Assembly (NCBI GenBank): GCA_001599915.1
Contig: BCIG01000012.1
Span: forward strand, 310,001 to 374,000
Direction of reading: 5' to 3'
Source: Symbiotaphrina buchneri
Lineage: Eukaryota > Ascomycota > Symbiotaphrinales > Symbiotaphrinaceae
Length of the DNA stretch: 64,000 bases
Below, piece after piece: positions 41,491 through 53,087 of this stretch (position 1 is its first letter; the number at the start of each line of letters is the position of its first letter). The position numbers and the translations under genes are program-made. Under the pieces are notes generated by a model that saw only the letters and a program-made list of their open reading frames with translations, made no database searches and was not told the DNA's origin.

Positions 41491-42958
41491 TCATCTGCCG
41501 GTCTGCGATGGATCTTCTTCCAGATCCTTGCCGTCGAGTACCTCCCACTCGGCCCCCGCCATTTGACTCTGCAGGTAGGCTTTAACTTTATCGATGATCT
41601 TGATAGGTGCTTGCCACTTCCAGGCGCGCATATATTCGGAGCCTTCAGCACCGGCCAAGAAAGAGTGTGCGGTGCCATGTGAGTATTGTCCGAACGTTGG
41701 CCGTTGCGGGGTTTCTTTAACGCCGGTAGACGGCGATTGCGATTGTCCTGTTGCTGGAGATGGAGAAGCTGCTGCAGCCTCCTGAGTTGAAGAGGTACGC
41801 TGCACTGTGGGTGGTAATGGCAAGCTTCCGAAGATCAGTTGCCACATGTTCTTTCCAATGGCACATATGTCCTCCCAAGTATTGATGTGTGTCAATCCCT
41901 GCGTCCTACATACCCATGCGATGTTCCACGCCAAGAGGGAGACACCTTCAACGAACAAGGAATACGTGACAGGGTCTTCTTTTGCGAGAAGGGGAAGTGC
42001 CCTATCGACGACGAACAGGGGCCGAGGACGGGGAAGAGGAGCAAGATCACCGATGCGGGATGCAGAGGGACTAGCGTTTGAGGAGTGTACGGCAGCTGAA
42101 CCAGGGAATGGAACCTTCCTGAGCGAGTAGGATGAATTAGGACTAAATATCGTCGGTAGCGGGTAGTCCCTGTGCGGTAGGGTTATCTCAGCTGGAAGCC
42201 GGAGGGACAAATATTGTGATGTCAGGACAAGTAACCGTGCAACATTCGTGATAGCGGTAGTGATATGAACCGGCGAGGCATCTACCTATGTGTCAGCACA
42301 GGCTAGTGCTTCATCGAAACGTCGGACACTTACTGTTAAGATCCCTCAAATCCACAATTGTCACGCCGCCTATGACATAATCTTCCCTGACGGCGGCTCC
42401 TTTACTTCTGCGGCGGATCCGGAGTCCGTAGAGACCGGCTGCCTCCTGACATAGAAAGGCACGAGACTCGGCTGTCATCGTGTGCAATCCATCCCATCTA
42501 TGAATTGCTCGCCTAGTACTCTTCTGCAAAGCCTCAAGCATGGCAGCTCGCCGCTCATCCAGACCATCAATGGCGGCGGCGATGTTTGATCGGCGTTTGA
42601 CCAGCTCTGCTCTCCGTGCGACAACCTCAGCTTTCGCCTCGGTCAGCTCCCTTTTCAAGATCCCTGATTGCTCCTCCAGCTGCCCAACTCTCTCCACAGC
42701 CTCTTTCCGTTCGCTCGATATTAACTCAAGCTTCCACCTCAACTTAGAATTATTGGAGTTGCTTGAGACATCTTTGGAAGGCGCCGCTTCTGTCGAGGCG
42801 TCAGCGATGACAGAATTCACCTTCAGTCCCAGTCTCTCCCGCTCGAGTTGGGCTTGAACGATTTGCACCCGGATGTCGTAGAGAGCGCTGCGGGCGCAGG
42901 TGGCGCAGTGGAAATGACTTGTCTGAGAAGATGTGCGACTGCAGACGTCACACTCCAT
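41491..42958 (-). CDS. ATG14: Autophagy protein Atg14 (PI3-kinase complex I subunit)
   Basis: Subunit that directs the Vps34 PI3-kinase complex to the autophagosome formation site. Exons 42958-42334 and 42281-41491 give 471 residues. The N-terminus has paired Cys motifs (CDVCSR, then HCATCARSALYDIR), as in Atg14/Barkor. A long coiled coil follows (about 40-165; ELISSERKEAVERVGQLEEQ, then KRELTEAKAEVVARRAELV). The C-terminal half has the family core VTIVDLRDLNNASPVHITTA and LSLRLPAEITLPHRDYPLPT. The acceptor GTAG at 42282 is chosen because it gives DLNNASPVHI in frame. UVRAG/Vps38 is the closest alternative, but the Cys-rich start favours Atg14. Confidence 0.87.
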
Positions 42959-43596
42959 AATGATGACACCAGCGTTTGGACAGCCTTGAGCTCATGAGAG
43001 TTTCATGAGTCGCTGAAGAAAGCAGAATGCACCATGTGCTACGACGTCGAGAGGGAGATGCTCTCGCGGGTCCATGTGTAGTGGAGATGGGAGAGTCGCA
43101 AGCCGGCCATATACGTCGGTTGCTGGTGTCAAAGAGGCTTCGTGAGCACAAGCGCCAAGAAGAAAGAATGCTATATAAGACCAGGTCCAAGCATCAGTGG
43201 CACTAGCCAGACAGCGGAGGCTGGATGCACCAACGGATGATCGATCGATGAGCACTGGAGATGCAGTCGCATCGTTAGAAGTACAGTACAAGGGTATACT
43301 ATGAAGTGGTGACCTCGACGATAAGATAAGATAAACGGTCACGAGAGCACGCGACAAACCGCGGATGACCCGCGTACCTTAGGTGCTTTACCACATTTGT
43401 ACTCTGAGTGCGTTGTAGCAATCGGTGACTGTGGGTTCTCACCACCACAGCTCATAGGTAGGCACGGTACCTATAAAGGGCGTAACACGATCCGGGAATC
43501 GAAGTTGGAAGCATCCAGTTCTGATACAGACATATCATCCTAGCTGTCTATACCAGTGGCAGCCTCCATGCCTCATTCCCAAGACGAAGGCAACAC
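42959..43596. promoter_or_regulatory. Divergent promoter region, ATG14 / orphan gene
   Basis: 638 bp between divergent starts. It includes a CGTACCTTAGGTGCTTTACC motif near 43373-43392 of the GGTA type. No gene recognised. Confidence 0.45.
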
Positions 43597-44294
43597 ATGA
43601 TGTCGCTTCTTCACGGGCCCGCAGATGACGCAGAGACAAGCGGACATCACTCTGATCCATCATATTTCGACGGTACAGACTTAAGCTCCCCGCAGAAAGG
43701 CCGTCTCTCACCGAGCTGTTCCCATACTACGACACCAGATTCTGAGGCAGCTCCAGGCAACATGCGTGATGACCGAGACTCCCGGCAGGCTTCGAATGCT
43801 GCCTCTGATTCGGTCGCCGAAGATCCAGCAAACGTAATTGAGCATTTCGAGTGGGACAAATTCGAAGAAGAATTTGCACAAGCCATGCACAAACAAGATG
43901 AAGCCGAGGCTGAGATCCATAGGGATTTCGAACAGCTGATAAATGTTAGCAAAAGTTCCTCGCTCTGCTTTGACGACTCTTTCTTTACTAACCTCCGACG
44001 CAGTTCTTTGGGATATGGCTAGAAACTTCAAGAAATCATGATAATGAAAGGGCTATAAAACGGTAAGTCCTAAGAACTTGGATCGACAAAGGTCTAAACC
44101 AACATAATTGATTTGCAGCATGAAAACTCGCGAGCATTATGTGCGACATCACGAGAGTAGGTTGGAGGACAAAAGACAGCATTGTGAGTTACTTCTGTGG
44201 AGAATTTACACCGACGGTTGCTGATTCGTATCCAGACAATCAGGTTGTCCAGGCGTTCAAAAGTGCGCTGGCGATCCTCAAGCAGCAGGCTTAA
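43597..44294 (+). CDS. Conserved small fungal protein of unknown function
   Basis: Exons 43597-43944, 44004-44062, 44119-44183 and 44236-44294 give 176 residues in phase. The N-terminal ~75 residues are Ser/Asp-rich and look disordered. The rest is a predicted helical, coiled-coil-like module beginning EHFEWDKFEEEFAQAMHKQD, then RDFEQLINFFGIWLETSRNH, RAIKRMKTREHYVRHHE and NQVVQAFKSALAILKQQA. The four short exons interlock exactly to build this module, which supports a real gene. I recall similar sequences in other filamentous ascomycetes but no assigned function. No signal peptide or membrane segment. Confidence 0.75.
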
Positions 44295-44798
44295 CCATTA
44301 ATCGTCTCTTCCAGGGACGCTTTCGAATGGGAACCAGTCCGGGCCTAAAGCACCAAACACGTACTTATGTAGGCCAGAAGAGACGCCAACCTCATGGTTG
44401 CAATTGACCGGAGTACGGTCGCGGTCGTGTGCAGTTGGTCATCATGCTGTTTCAGACATTCCAACTTTTCACAAACAGAACTCTGGAGCGCCGATTGGAC
44501 TAGGATCGTCAACGCCAGACTTTCATCCTGCCCGTTGCTCTATCATGTGAAGGGCTTGCTGGACATGTTATGGGCTCATGGCAATTGCCGGATGGTCGCC
44601 GAGGATCCCGGAATTGGAGGATCAGGGGATGGTGGCTAACGCTTGAATCTGCCCCGAGGCAGGTTGTGTTGAAAATGCCTACGGGTACTTAAGGGATGGC
44701 TATTTGCTACATACGCTCTGGGTATCGAAACCCCTTCATAATAGAAACAGTGCTGGACAAAAAATCTTGCAAAAGAAGAGATAATGCAAAGTGAATCG
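44295..44798. other. Convergent spacer
   Basis: 504 bp between the stops of the orphan gene (+) and the Env7-like kinase (-). The 81-codon + frame at 44394-44639 has no recognisable features. Confidence 0.5.
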
Positions 44799-46087
44799 CT
44801 ACGGAGCCTCGCCGCTATGGGCGGGCAGCTCCTTGATCACCTCTTCCACCATAGATATTAGTTCTTCCACGTCAGGCCTTTCAGCAGGTTCGACCCTCAA
44901 ACACCTCCGGACAACCTCCTTGACCGGATCACTTATGCTTTCTTGTCCTACAGTCTGCTTTTGCTTGCCTTGCTGACCCTCGTCGGGAAAGCGCCAATCC
45001 CCGCCCAAAATACAGAGACTCAAGCTTCCGCCAGTTTCCTCACTCCGTGCTTCGAAGGGACTTTTGCCGACCAAGCAAGCGTACAAAGTGCAACCTAACG
45101 ACCAGATGTCCACCTTTGTGTCGATCGTACTGCCCGTTTTCACGTCGAAAAGTTCGGGGGCGCGATATGGCATCGTAGAGTGTTCAGCTGCGGTATCTTG
45201 TACAGCCAGTGCCAGCGACCTTCAGGTGATGTGGATGGGCGAAGGAGCCAGGGATCCCAGATCCATGAGGATAGGTGTCTTGCCGTCATCTGCAATCATG
45301 ATATTCCCTGCGATTGGTCGGTCAGTACACATTCAGCGTCAACGGCTACCGTGCAGACTAGCTCTGTCATACCTGGTTTGATGTCCCGATGTGCATATGC
45401 CCTCTCTTCACCCGCGCCCATGCCTTCCTGGGCCATTGATACCTCGCCCTCCATCAATGGCTCCTGCTCCACCTCATCCCCTTCTCTGGCCCTGTCTGAG
45501 GCACCCGCTTCCTCAGCCGCTTCCCGGTCCACCCGAGCGGCCTCAGTCCTAATGTTCCTCGCATTCTTCCGACTTCGTGAGCCTCCCGGACCGCCCTGAA
45601 CTTTGTATTTGTGCATAGCCTTTAGTGCCTTGCAGACGCCCAGAAACAGCGTCATCAGCCGTCTCTCATCCATCTTGGTATGATTGACAAGGTTCGCATT
45701 GATTAGATCCTGAAGATTCCCTCGCCGATAATATGGCAGCAGAATATAAACCGTCTTGGAGCCAGGATCAGATTTGTCCGACTGGACGGAGTGGTCTATA
45801 GCGCGGATAATGTTTGGATGCGGCTCGAATAAGCTGTAAGCTTCCACCTCCTTCAGGGCCTGAGTGACGGATTCGGCGCCGAAAGGACATCGTATTTTTT
45901 TTAGAGCGTAAAGTTGCGAGTTGCTCGTGTCCTGCACCAGGTAGACGTATGAGAAGCCCCCTTCCCCCAGCAGACGCAGGATCTTGAAGCTCCGCTTGTT
46001 GATCTTCAATTGCGGCGAGCCCGGGAAGCAGCACATGCAGTTGGTTAGGGAGTAGACCAGGTCAAGAAAGTACTGAGCCATGGCCAT
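44799..46087 (-). CDS. ENV7: Env7/STK16-type kinase with an in-frame TGA
   Basis: Kinase of the NAK/STK16 family; yeast Env7 acts at the vacuole membrane and is palmitoylated. Exons 46087-45373 and 45307-44799. The N-terminus has the expected Cys cluster NCMCCFPGS (Cys17, 19, 20), then LLGEGGFSYVYLV and YALKKIRCPFG. An acidic insert of some 50 residues separates the alphaE helix from YAHRDIKPGNIMIADDG and the LMDLGSLAPSPIHIT segment. Codon 267 (45222-45224) is TGA where the family has Ser (ITSRSLALAVQDTAAE). The frame then continues intact for 140 codons: TMPYRAPELFDV, KVDIWSLGCTLYACLVGKSP and the C-lobe. As written, the product would be 266 residues and lack the C-lobe. Start may be 46087 or 46081 (MAMAQ or MAQ). 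Confidence 0.85.
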
Positions 46088-46873
46088 TCGATTGACTTTG
46101 AGAATTCGAGCACTCAATCACTGGCATACGCGGTTGAACACCCTCCTGATGATGACGAGTTCAGGGCCAGGGTGTCCTGAATCCTGACGCTTGTCAGCCC
46201 GGAGGTCCAGCCGGGCTGACAGAGACTATGCGTAGTTAGAAGGCTCGCACGGTTTCAGGCCGCTGCCCTGCCTAAGGTAAGTTGTGTACAATTCACGCTT
46301 TACTCGTCTACTGCAGTTCGAGTGGATGGACTGGTGGTTGTGATTCGTAAAGCTGATGCTTGAAGCTCCAAGGGTCCTTTATACTAAAACCACACTACCA
46401 GTACACCAGTCTTACGAGTACAATACGGAGTACAGAGGTACCTCAACTACCACCCCCAAGGCACAGCGCGGTTTGATCTATACTGGACCGCATTGATCAG
46501 TCACAAGTTGAGCATGCGTCCGGCTACGATATTATGTCAGGAAATTGTATCATCACGGCAAAGTGCAACACGGACTGTGTTCAAGACGTCGGCGCTCATG
46601 TGACCAGAATATTGAAATACATATGTCATGAAGTCGTCGCCGCCCCCTGTCAATCTCCATCTACTTATCGGCTGCCTGCTCCATGCCTTGCTCGCTAACA
46701 AAGATCGAAACCAATGACAGCGATAGGGGTATCATGCGTTCGAAAGCATATCGCCTGTTCGGGTGAAACAAATTTAAGTTGATGGAAGCTGCCGCGCAAA
46801 GAGGGCATAAACGAGTAAGAGAACTGCTATAGCAAAATGCGTACGCAGCCCCATTCAAAGAAGTGTATCGATT
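46088..46873. other. Gene-free spacer upstream of the Env7-like kinase
   Basis: 786 bp between the kinase start and the CLIP-170 stop, both on the minus strand. A CTGCCTAAGGTAAG motif lies near 46268. No gene recognised. Confidence 0.5.
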
Positions 46874-49534
46874 TCAAAGGGAGTCGTCAAAAGGACAATC
46901 GAAACTTTGATGACCGTCCCTCTCGCATAAGGCACACCATTTGTCGGCATCTATAACTCCGCTTTGCCTCCCTGCAACCATACCCGTGTCCATGGGACTG
47001 GGCATCATGAAAGGCTGAGATTTCTGATCCGGCACGGGACTCCGTTTGACAGGCGAAAGGGGTGCGACAGCGTCCTGAGCATGGCTCGGCGCAGACAGCC
47101 CTCGAAGGCTTTCCACTGCCGGGGGTATTCCTCTGGTCAAGCTGGGTGACATTGACGCAGATGCGTTCGCGTGTTGTTGCCCCTTGAACATATTTGAGCA
47201 TGTAAGAATATCGTGTCCTGCTGTCTCACACATCTCGCACCACAGTCCATTCGTGCTCGTCTCGGATGCTTGCGTGCTAATCTCTGGTATTACATCCACG
47301 CTGGTTTGGTGGTTCTGCTGTGATCGCCCCGGTCCTGTCCCTGCATCGACGGCTGAAATCCCAGGAACCCGGTTCAAGGGATGCTTTTTGGGGGACAAAG
47401 TACCATCGGAGAAAGTCTCCACGCTTTCCTGGTGATCAGTTGGTGGACTCTTTCGAAACTGCGCAATCTCCCGCTCCAGCTCTTCCTCGCGGAATTTCCT
47501 TCGTTCCACGAGTCCTTCGAGTTCCTGCACACGCCTCTCAAGCTCTTCCTTGGCAGCCCGCTCTCGGGCAAGTTCTTCAGCTTGCTGGTCCTTGAGCTTT
47601 CCGAGATCGCCATTCTGGTTTGGCGGTCTTGCTGCACCCGAACTTCCTGCGTCTGGTACAGAATCCCTGCTCAAAGAATGAATTATTGCTTTCAAACCAC
47701 GTATCTCGTCATCTCGCTGCTCCACCTCCTTGGAACTGCCCTGACTCGTCGCTCCTTCCACTGTGGCACCGGCGCCTCGAAGGGCAGCCGCTGCCTTCTC
47801 ACGCTCTCGTCTGAGCTCCGCTCGCCCTCTCTCTACTTCCCCGCGAAGAAATTCAGCTTCACCTCTTGCCTCGGCCTCACCCCGTCGAGCATCTTCCAGG
47901 CCTTCCTCTAATTCCTGCACAACCTCTTCCAACTGTTTCAGCTGTGTGACGACGCTATCGACGTCCTCACTGCGTTCCTGCAATTCCCTGATCTCTTGCA
48001 GTAGCTCTTCGACCCTTTTCTCATAGACACGCTCTGTTTCAGTACTGGCTAGCTCAAGGGTATCAATGGTGCTCCTGAAATCAGCTCTATGCGCGTCGAA
48101 TTCTGCCGTCAACACAGAGATCTTGTCATTTTTCTCCCGCAGAAGCGCTCGTAACTGAGCAGCATCAGCATCCTCGTAGCCTGTACCCCCGTCTGCTCCC
48201 CTCCCGCCTTCCAAGCCATTCGTGGGGAGCAGTGATTGCAGCTCTGCCAGACTATGCTCCATTTCCGCTAGACTTGCCGCCTGCTCCTTGAGCTGCTTGT
48301 CACGTTCGATCAATTTAAGTTTCAGACGTTCCACTTCATCAGGCTGCGCCGACGCGCGAGAGCTCCGCGCAGAGGTAGGATCAAAACTGCTGTCTCTCGT
48401 TCGAGCAACCCCTATTGGAGTATTGTCATTATCTTCTGCATGTTGGTCAAGTCTCGAACTAGCCCTTGATGTAGCCCGTGATGTGGCCCTTGTCTGCGGC
48501 GTTCGATTTCCGGGCATGGCAGGTATTGGTGTATATCCGAGCTTCTTCTCGCGGTCTTCAGCAGCGGAGCTTGGCCGGCCTCTAAGGCTCTGCGCGAACT
48601 TGCCTGGGGTAGGGCCGGGCGCATATCGTGATGACACGGCGCCATTCCTGGATGAGGCCAAAGTATTTATGGATGGCCGTGCAGCTGGAGTTGACACACT
48701 ATTCTGAGCTCGGCGCAGAGGCGATTCCGGTCGCGGCAAAGATGGCCTCGACTTGAGCCTGAATGCAGAGCTTGGGGCCCGGCCAGGGCCCAGAGACTGG
48801 CTGAATTTGGGCACGGAGGGCGTTGGCGGGGTGTGATCTGTATTTGAGGCAGCGCCAGGTCTCCTCGTACTGGATTTTCTTATCGATGGAGTCGTAGGAG
48901 TAGGAGGGAACGAACCTGAAGAGGTGCCGGGCGAAGCGCGTTTGGAGGCTCGATTCAAGGGCAAGAAGATGCCTGAGCCAGGTATAGTGGCCGAGAAGTA
49001 TCGCACACTGAGATATTGGATCAGCATAACACAAGGAGATTGCTGGAGCAGAGCTTACCCATCGACATCGCCATCGTTTTTTCCCCGGGCAGCAAATTCG
49101 CGGGCCAGCTCGACACCGGCAAATGTTCCTTTCTTGCCCCTGACTCCCCCAATGAATTTGACTGTGCCGTACATTCCGCCAGGGACATCGACGCTATCAC
49201 CGAGCTCGATCTCACCGCCAGCGGTGGAGCCCTCCATCCTGGAGGCCGCCGGCGTCGTGGGTGGCATCATGGTAGGCGCCGAGTCCTCGTCCAGGACTGT
49301 TCCCAAACCGTAGGGTGATGTAGCGGCGTTGCTCGCAGAACGGGAGTTGGAGGTAAGCGCGTTCAAAGAGGCTTTGCGCGCAAGAATCTCCCTCGTCGTC
49401 AACCCAGAGGGCGTGGATGGATTCGTCTGTGAGAAAGAAGCGGCCAGATTAGGACTGGAAGCCGTGTGCAGCGCATGGTTGCCAAGATTTGGACGTGGGC
49501 GAGCGAGAGAGCGGCGCGGCGTTTGAGCAGTCAT
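46874..49534 (-). CDS. CLIP-170-type microtubule plus-end protein
   Basis: Plus-end tracking protein (CLIP-170; yeast Bik1, fission yeast Tip1, Aspergillus ClipA) that regulates microtubule growth and dynein loading. Exons 49534-49059 and 49007-46874 give 869 residues. A Ser-rich basic N-terminus precedes one CAP-Gly domain at about 111-180, with GDSVDVPGGMYGTVKFIGG and the GKNDG tubulin-tail motif at 151-155. Ser/Pro-rich sequence follows, then a long coiled coil (about 375-690). The C-terminus has two zinc knuckles: CEMCETAGHDILTC and CALCERDGHQSFDC. The intron's GGGTAAGC donor gives DVDGVRYF in frame. Animal CLIP-170 has two CAP-Gly domains; one is usual in fungi. Confidence 0.92.
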
Positions 49535-50168
49535 GATCGTTCTGGCCCTCTTAGTAGTATTTGGCTCAGTAAATTAAGGTATGCCCTGTCCCAGCAAGGC
49601 GATCGTGCGTGTTTGCATCTGTTACCCGGATTGATCATCAGAGTCAAACAGCCATCGTCTCGTTCGTTTCTGAAACGGGATCGGGCAACCGCATGATAAT
49701 GTACACGGTGTATTGTTAATTTGGGCGGACAGCAAGCAATAATCCCCCGTCAACTGTCAACAAGCAGGGGCCCCCATGCGCGGCCAGACGTGTTCTCCCG
49801 CTTGTTTACCCTCCGGTGTCCGATAGGCCCCGTCTTGGCCTCAGGGGTACCGTACTGGATCATCTGTACAAAGTACGGGTACGAAGCACAAATACCACAG
49901 GAAACAAGGCAACAGGCGCCTTTAAGAGTAGTACAATGGTATTGAGGCTCCTCGAGATGACATGTAACCCACATATATTAATGAGTAATTCTGATGATGA
50001 TAATAATATCCGCCGTCTATAGGCACAACTGCGCACGGCAGTTCCATAGCGCCTCCTCCAGAGACAAATCAATACTCCCTTTTACCACCCCATGACGCCT
50101 CCCAATGCTCATACTATGGCAAACCAAAAATGCTGCAAATATGCCGACCAACACTGACTTGTTTCCGT
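49535..50168. other. Gene-free spacer
   Basis: 634 bp between the start of the CLIP-170 gene and the 3' end of RCL1 (convergent or 5' side of different genes). AT-rich tract near 49970-50010. No gene recognised. Confidence 0.45.
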
Positions 50169-51377
50169 TCAAGCGATCTTCCGTCCGACATTGCCAATCC
50201 CCGTGCCAACAATGCTGACTTGTATGTCTCCATCCGGGCCATCATCCAAGTCTCGCAAGCTCCACGCGCTCATTCCAAGCTTTCGCATGTCCCGCCCTAG
50301 AGAGATGACCTCCTCTATCCCCAGCACACCTCGCCCGATCCGCAACCGGCCAACGTCCTCCGAGCCCAGGCTCATCAAGGTCAGGACCGTAGGAGCGGCG
50401 GTGGGGGAGACGCATCCACTGAGTGATACCGTCTCCAGAAGCTGATATGCACATTGCTTGCCAATATCTTCCGGCGGTTGTCCTCCGCTAGGCGGAGATG
50501 CCAAATCAGCCGAGTAGAGGCATCCCGTGGAAGATTCAGCCACCAGTGATATACCAAAGCCCACACCGATCTTGCGTTTGGCGTTGCCTGACCGGTCCGA
50601 GGTTGGCACCAAGGCGGCGGAGGAAACGTCGGAAAATATATAGGTATCTCCTGTCATAGGATTCAGCACACCACGTGCAGCTTCTATCATTCGAGCATTG
50701 TTGGACGCAGAGACACCGGTAGAATAGGCGACGCCCCTGATTCTCTTGATGCGGCCGGGATTTAGCAGATGTAGCGTTTTGGGGAGTAGCACTTGATGCC
50801 CGAACATCAACTGCACCTCACCGGCCCCGCCCTTTCCTCCTGGGCCCGGAGAGGAGCGTTTGATAATCCGCAGTTCAAGGTTATTGGAGATGCCGAACTT
50901 CTCATAGAGTGGTAGAATGGCGGTGCGCACACTGTCGGCAGAGATATCGCCAGAAGGGGTGGCAGAGGTAATTACACCAGGACCCGTGAAAAGAACATTA
51001 ACCGGTGCTTTAGAAAAGGGCGCAAGTAGGCAGAGCGGGATCAGGAAGTAGCTGACACTCCTCGTGCAGCCAGCAGGCAGCTCGTGCCGTATAATGCCTC
51101 CGCTTGCCCCGGTGCCCTTGGAGCTCCCTGTGATCAACCCGGGCCGGTACGCGATGGTTGTGCCTGTATAAGAGATTTCAATGTTGGAGCCATTGGTGAT
51201 GGCCTCCAGCAAGCGGAGGAAGGAAATTTCATGACTGGCTAGCCCGGGGTTGGTCGGTGATGAGGCGCGGATCTGGGAGATCTGTATTGCTCGGCCAGTC
51301 AATGTCGCGAGCACGAGACGCTGCGCCAGGGCCTTGTGGGTCGTGAAGCGCACTGGCGCAGGTGATGGTGCTGCCAT
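50169..51377 (-). CDS. RCL1: Ribosome-assembly protein Rcl1
   Basis: Nucleolar member of the RNA 3'-phosphate cyclase fold that binds the GTPase Bms1 and is needed for early 18S pre-rRNA processing in the SSU processome. A single exon of 402 residues. Family blocks include GLASHEISFLRLLEAITNGS, TGTTIAYRPGLI, LPLYEKFGI, RIKRIRGVAYSTGVSA and, near the end, LRIGRGVLGIEEVISLG. It begins FTTHKALAQRLVLATLTGRA in place of the glycine-rich start of true cyclases. The sequence groups with Rcl1 and not RtcA, so cyclase activity is not expected. Confidence 0.93.
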   Translation of the reverse strand: MAAPSPAPVRFTTHKALAQRLVLATLTGRAIQISQIRASSPTNPGLASHEISFLRLLEAITNGSNIEISYTGTTIAYRPGLITGSSKGTGASGGIIRHELPAGCTRSVSYFLIPLCLLAPFSKAPVNVLFTGPGVITSATPSGDISADSVRTAILPLYEKFGISNNLELRIIKRSSPGPGGKGGAGEVQLMFGHQVLLPKTLHLLNPGRIKRIRGVAYSTGVSASNNARMIEAARGVLNPMTGDTYIFSDVSSAALVPTSDRSGNAKRKIGVGFGISLVAESSTGCLYSADLASPPSGGQPPEDIGKQCAYQLLETVSLSGCVSPTAAPTVLTLMSLGSEDVGRLRIGRGVLGIEEVISLGRDMRKLGMSAWSLRDLDDGPDGDIQVSIVGTGIGNVGRKIA

Positions 51378-51644
51378 GCCTATGGGTCTCGATGGAGCGC
51401 GGCAGGAAAAGTACCAGGTTGAGAATCGTGATCGTCTGATTGAAGTCTCTTGCGCCAGTGAATTTCTGAGAGCCTTGCCTTAGCGGTTCAGAAGAATTTC
51501 CTCGGCAGAAACGCTTGGTAGGAGAGGAGTTCTGGAAGCAAAGGCGGTGAGCTGCCCATATGGAGTTCCAGCGAGCCAGGCTCGCAGGGTAGCAAGGTAC
51601 CCTAAGGTAGCGAGGTAGGTACCGGATCTTACAGAACCGCACCT

Positions 51645-51656
51645 TAAGGTACCTTA
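51645..51656. repeat. TAAGGTACCTTA palindrome, copy 3
   Basis: Perfect 12-bp palindrome, 268 bp upstream of the RCL1 start codon. Confidence 0.85.
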
Positions 51657-52278
51657 CCATACCAGACTGAAAACTGACCAATACAGTACCGAAAAGTAAA
51701 GTCCGTACCCAAGGCAAAGTTACCTTACCCAACCTAAGCGATGAGGGAAGGCTTACGCTCATAGGGTACGGACATCTGAGGTACCTCCTACCATAGAAGA
51801 AGAAAATCACTCCAGGTAAGGTAGCTCCAGAGGCACAAGAGCTACATATCAAGCTACGCGGCACCTAAGGTGAATTTTCCAGCAAGCGGTGCCACTTGCG
51901 TACAAGCTTTTTCCTACAAAGTGCGAATACTCGCCTTGTTTCTTGAGAAGCTTTCCGCGCTTCCGTGAATCCGCCGTTAGGCCCAATCATCTTCTCCTGT
52001 GCCGGGCATGCTGCGTCATGACCGAAATGCCCGAGAATGATATCCCCATACCTTACGTAGTACTGGGCTGATCGCTTCCCGACCTTCCAGCGCCAATAAT
52101 AGAGGCAGAGCACGGCAGTCTAGCTAACACCCACGGCTGCATCACTTGAAGATCTGATTGGTCTGTAGCCATATGTCCAGACGTCCGTTCATGTCCGTTC
52201 ATGTGCCTACGGGAAGACCAACCTCCGAGATGCCGAATGGTGTTTCCGATACGAAGTGCGCTGTCACCCGCTGCACAA

Positions 52279-52290
52279 TAAGGTACCTTA
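52279..52290. repeat. TAAGGTACCTTA palindrome, copy 4
   Basis: Perfect palindrome, here extending to 14 bp (ATAAGGTACCTTAT), about 800 bp upstream of the PAP2-like gene. Confidence 0.85.
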
Positions 52291-53087
52291 TGCATGCCGA
52301 AAATATGCGCTATGGCAACGACTAGAGTACCAAATAGGTTGTACTTTCCTACTTGACGCTCACCAAGCAGCTCGAGCGGTAAGGCAAGTACGACGATCGT
52401 GTGGGATGATGCACCCGATGGCACGCGACCAAACCATCCCAGTAAACTGCGTCCGGATTGACCGCCTTGTTCATTATCATTCTTCACTTCAGCCAGGTAA
52501 GAAGGCGCTTTGTACTGAAGAGCTTTTGTAGCAGATCCAACAGGATGAAATGGAGATAAATAATAATTGGGGAGGCTCGTTAACGCTCTACCCTCCAAGG
52601 CAAAGGCGCCAGACAAGTGGGCGCGCCCTGGTGCTTCAATCATTGTACGGTACAAGTGGAGGCTTATCATCATTCTTTTATCACCGTGCTTGCCTTCCTC
52701 GGACGTCCATTCCATGTTGAACACTAACAATCCGTACCGGGTGTTTGGTTGGAAGAGCCCTCCCACCTCCGCAGTGTCCGCACCTAGTTCTCTAGTCCTC
52801 CCGCGCACTTCCGCGCCCAGCTTCGTCAGTACAGCTGTTGGAGCTGCCCATGATCCTCGTCCTCCGGGGCGGGATCCTTGTCACTGAACATGCTGCTTTC
52901 TTCCTTCTACATGTGCGATGTGGTTCCACTCCTAGTAGAATCATAATTACCTTTCTATCTCGTGGTCATCGACCACACACTCATCAGTCTCCTCCCTTCT
53001 CTCTGCCCTTCGAGGCTATTTATCCTCTCGTCCCCCGCTGAAACTTCCGCCGCTAACTTCGCCGCCGAGGCTTCCACGGAGTGGACC

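Larger units (their letters stand above)
51378..53087. other. 1.7-kb gene-free spacer with two TAAGGTACCTTA palindromes
   Basis: Divergent spacer between RCL1 (-) and the PAP2-like gene (+). It has dense GGTA/TACC motifs at 51590-51830 and palindromes at 51645 and 52279. A 251-codon minus frame (52053-52808) has no recognisable domain. The direct repeat GTCCGTTCAT occurs twice near 52190. Confidence 0.55.

Noticed and set aside
45222-45224. TGA as evidence of a reassigned genetic code
   Set aside because: TGA is used as the normal stop in other genes here (for example AC40, SEC9 and AlaRS).
52053-52808. 251-codon minus-strand ORF
   Set aside because: No domain, signal or codon pattern; several shorter frames overlap it and it spans a palindrome-rich spacer.
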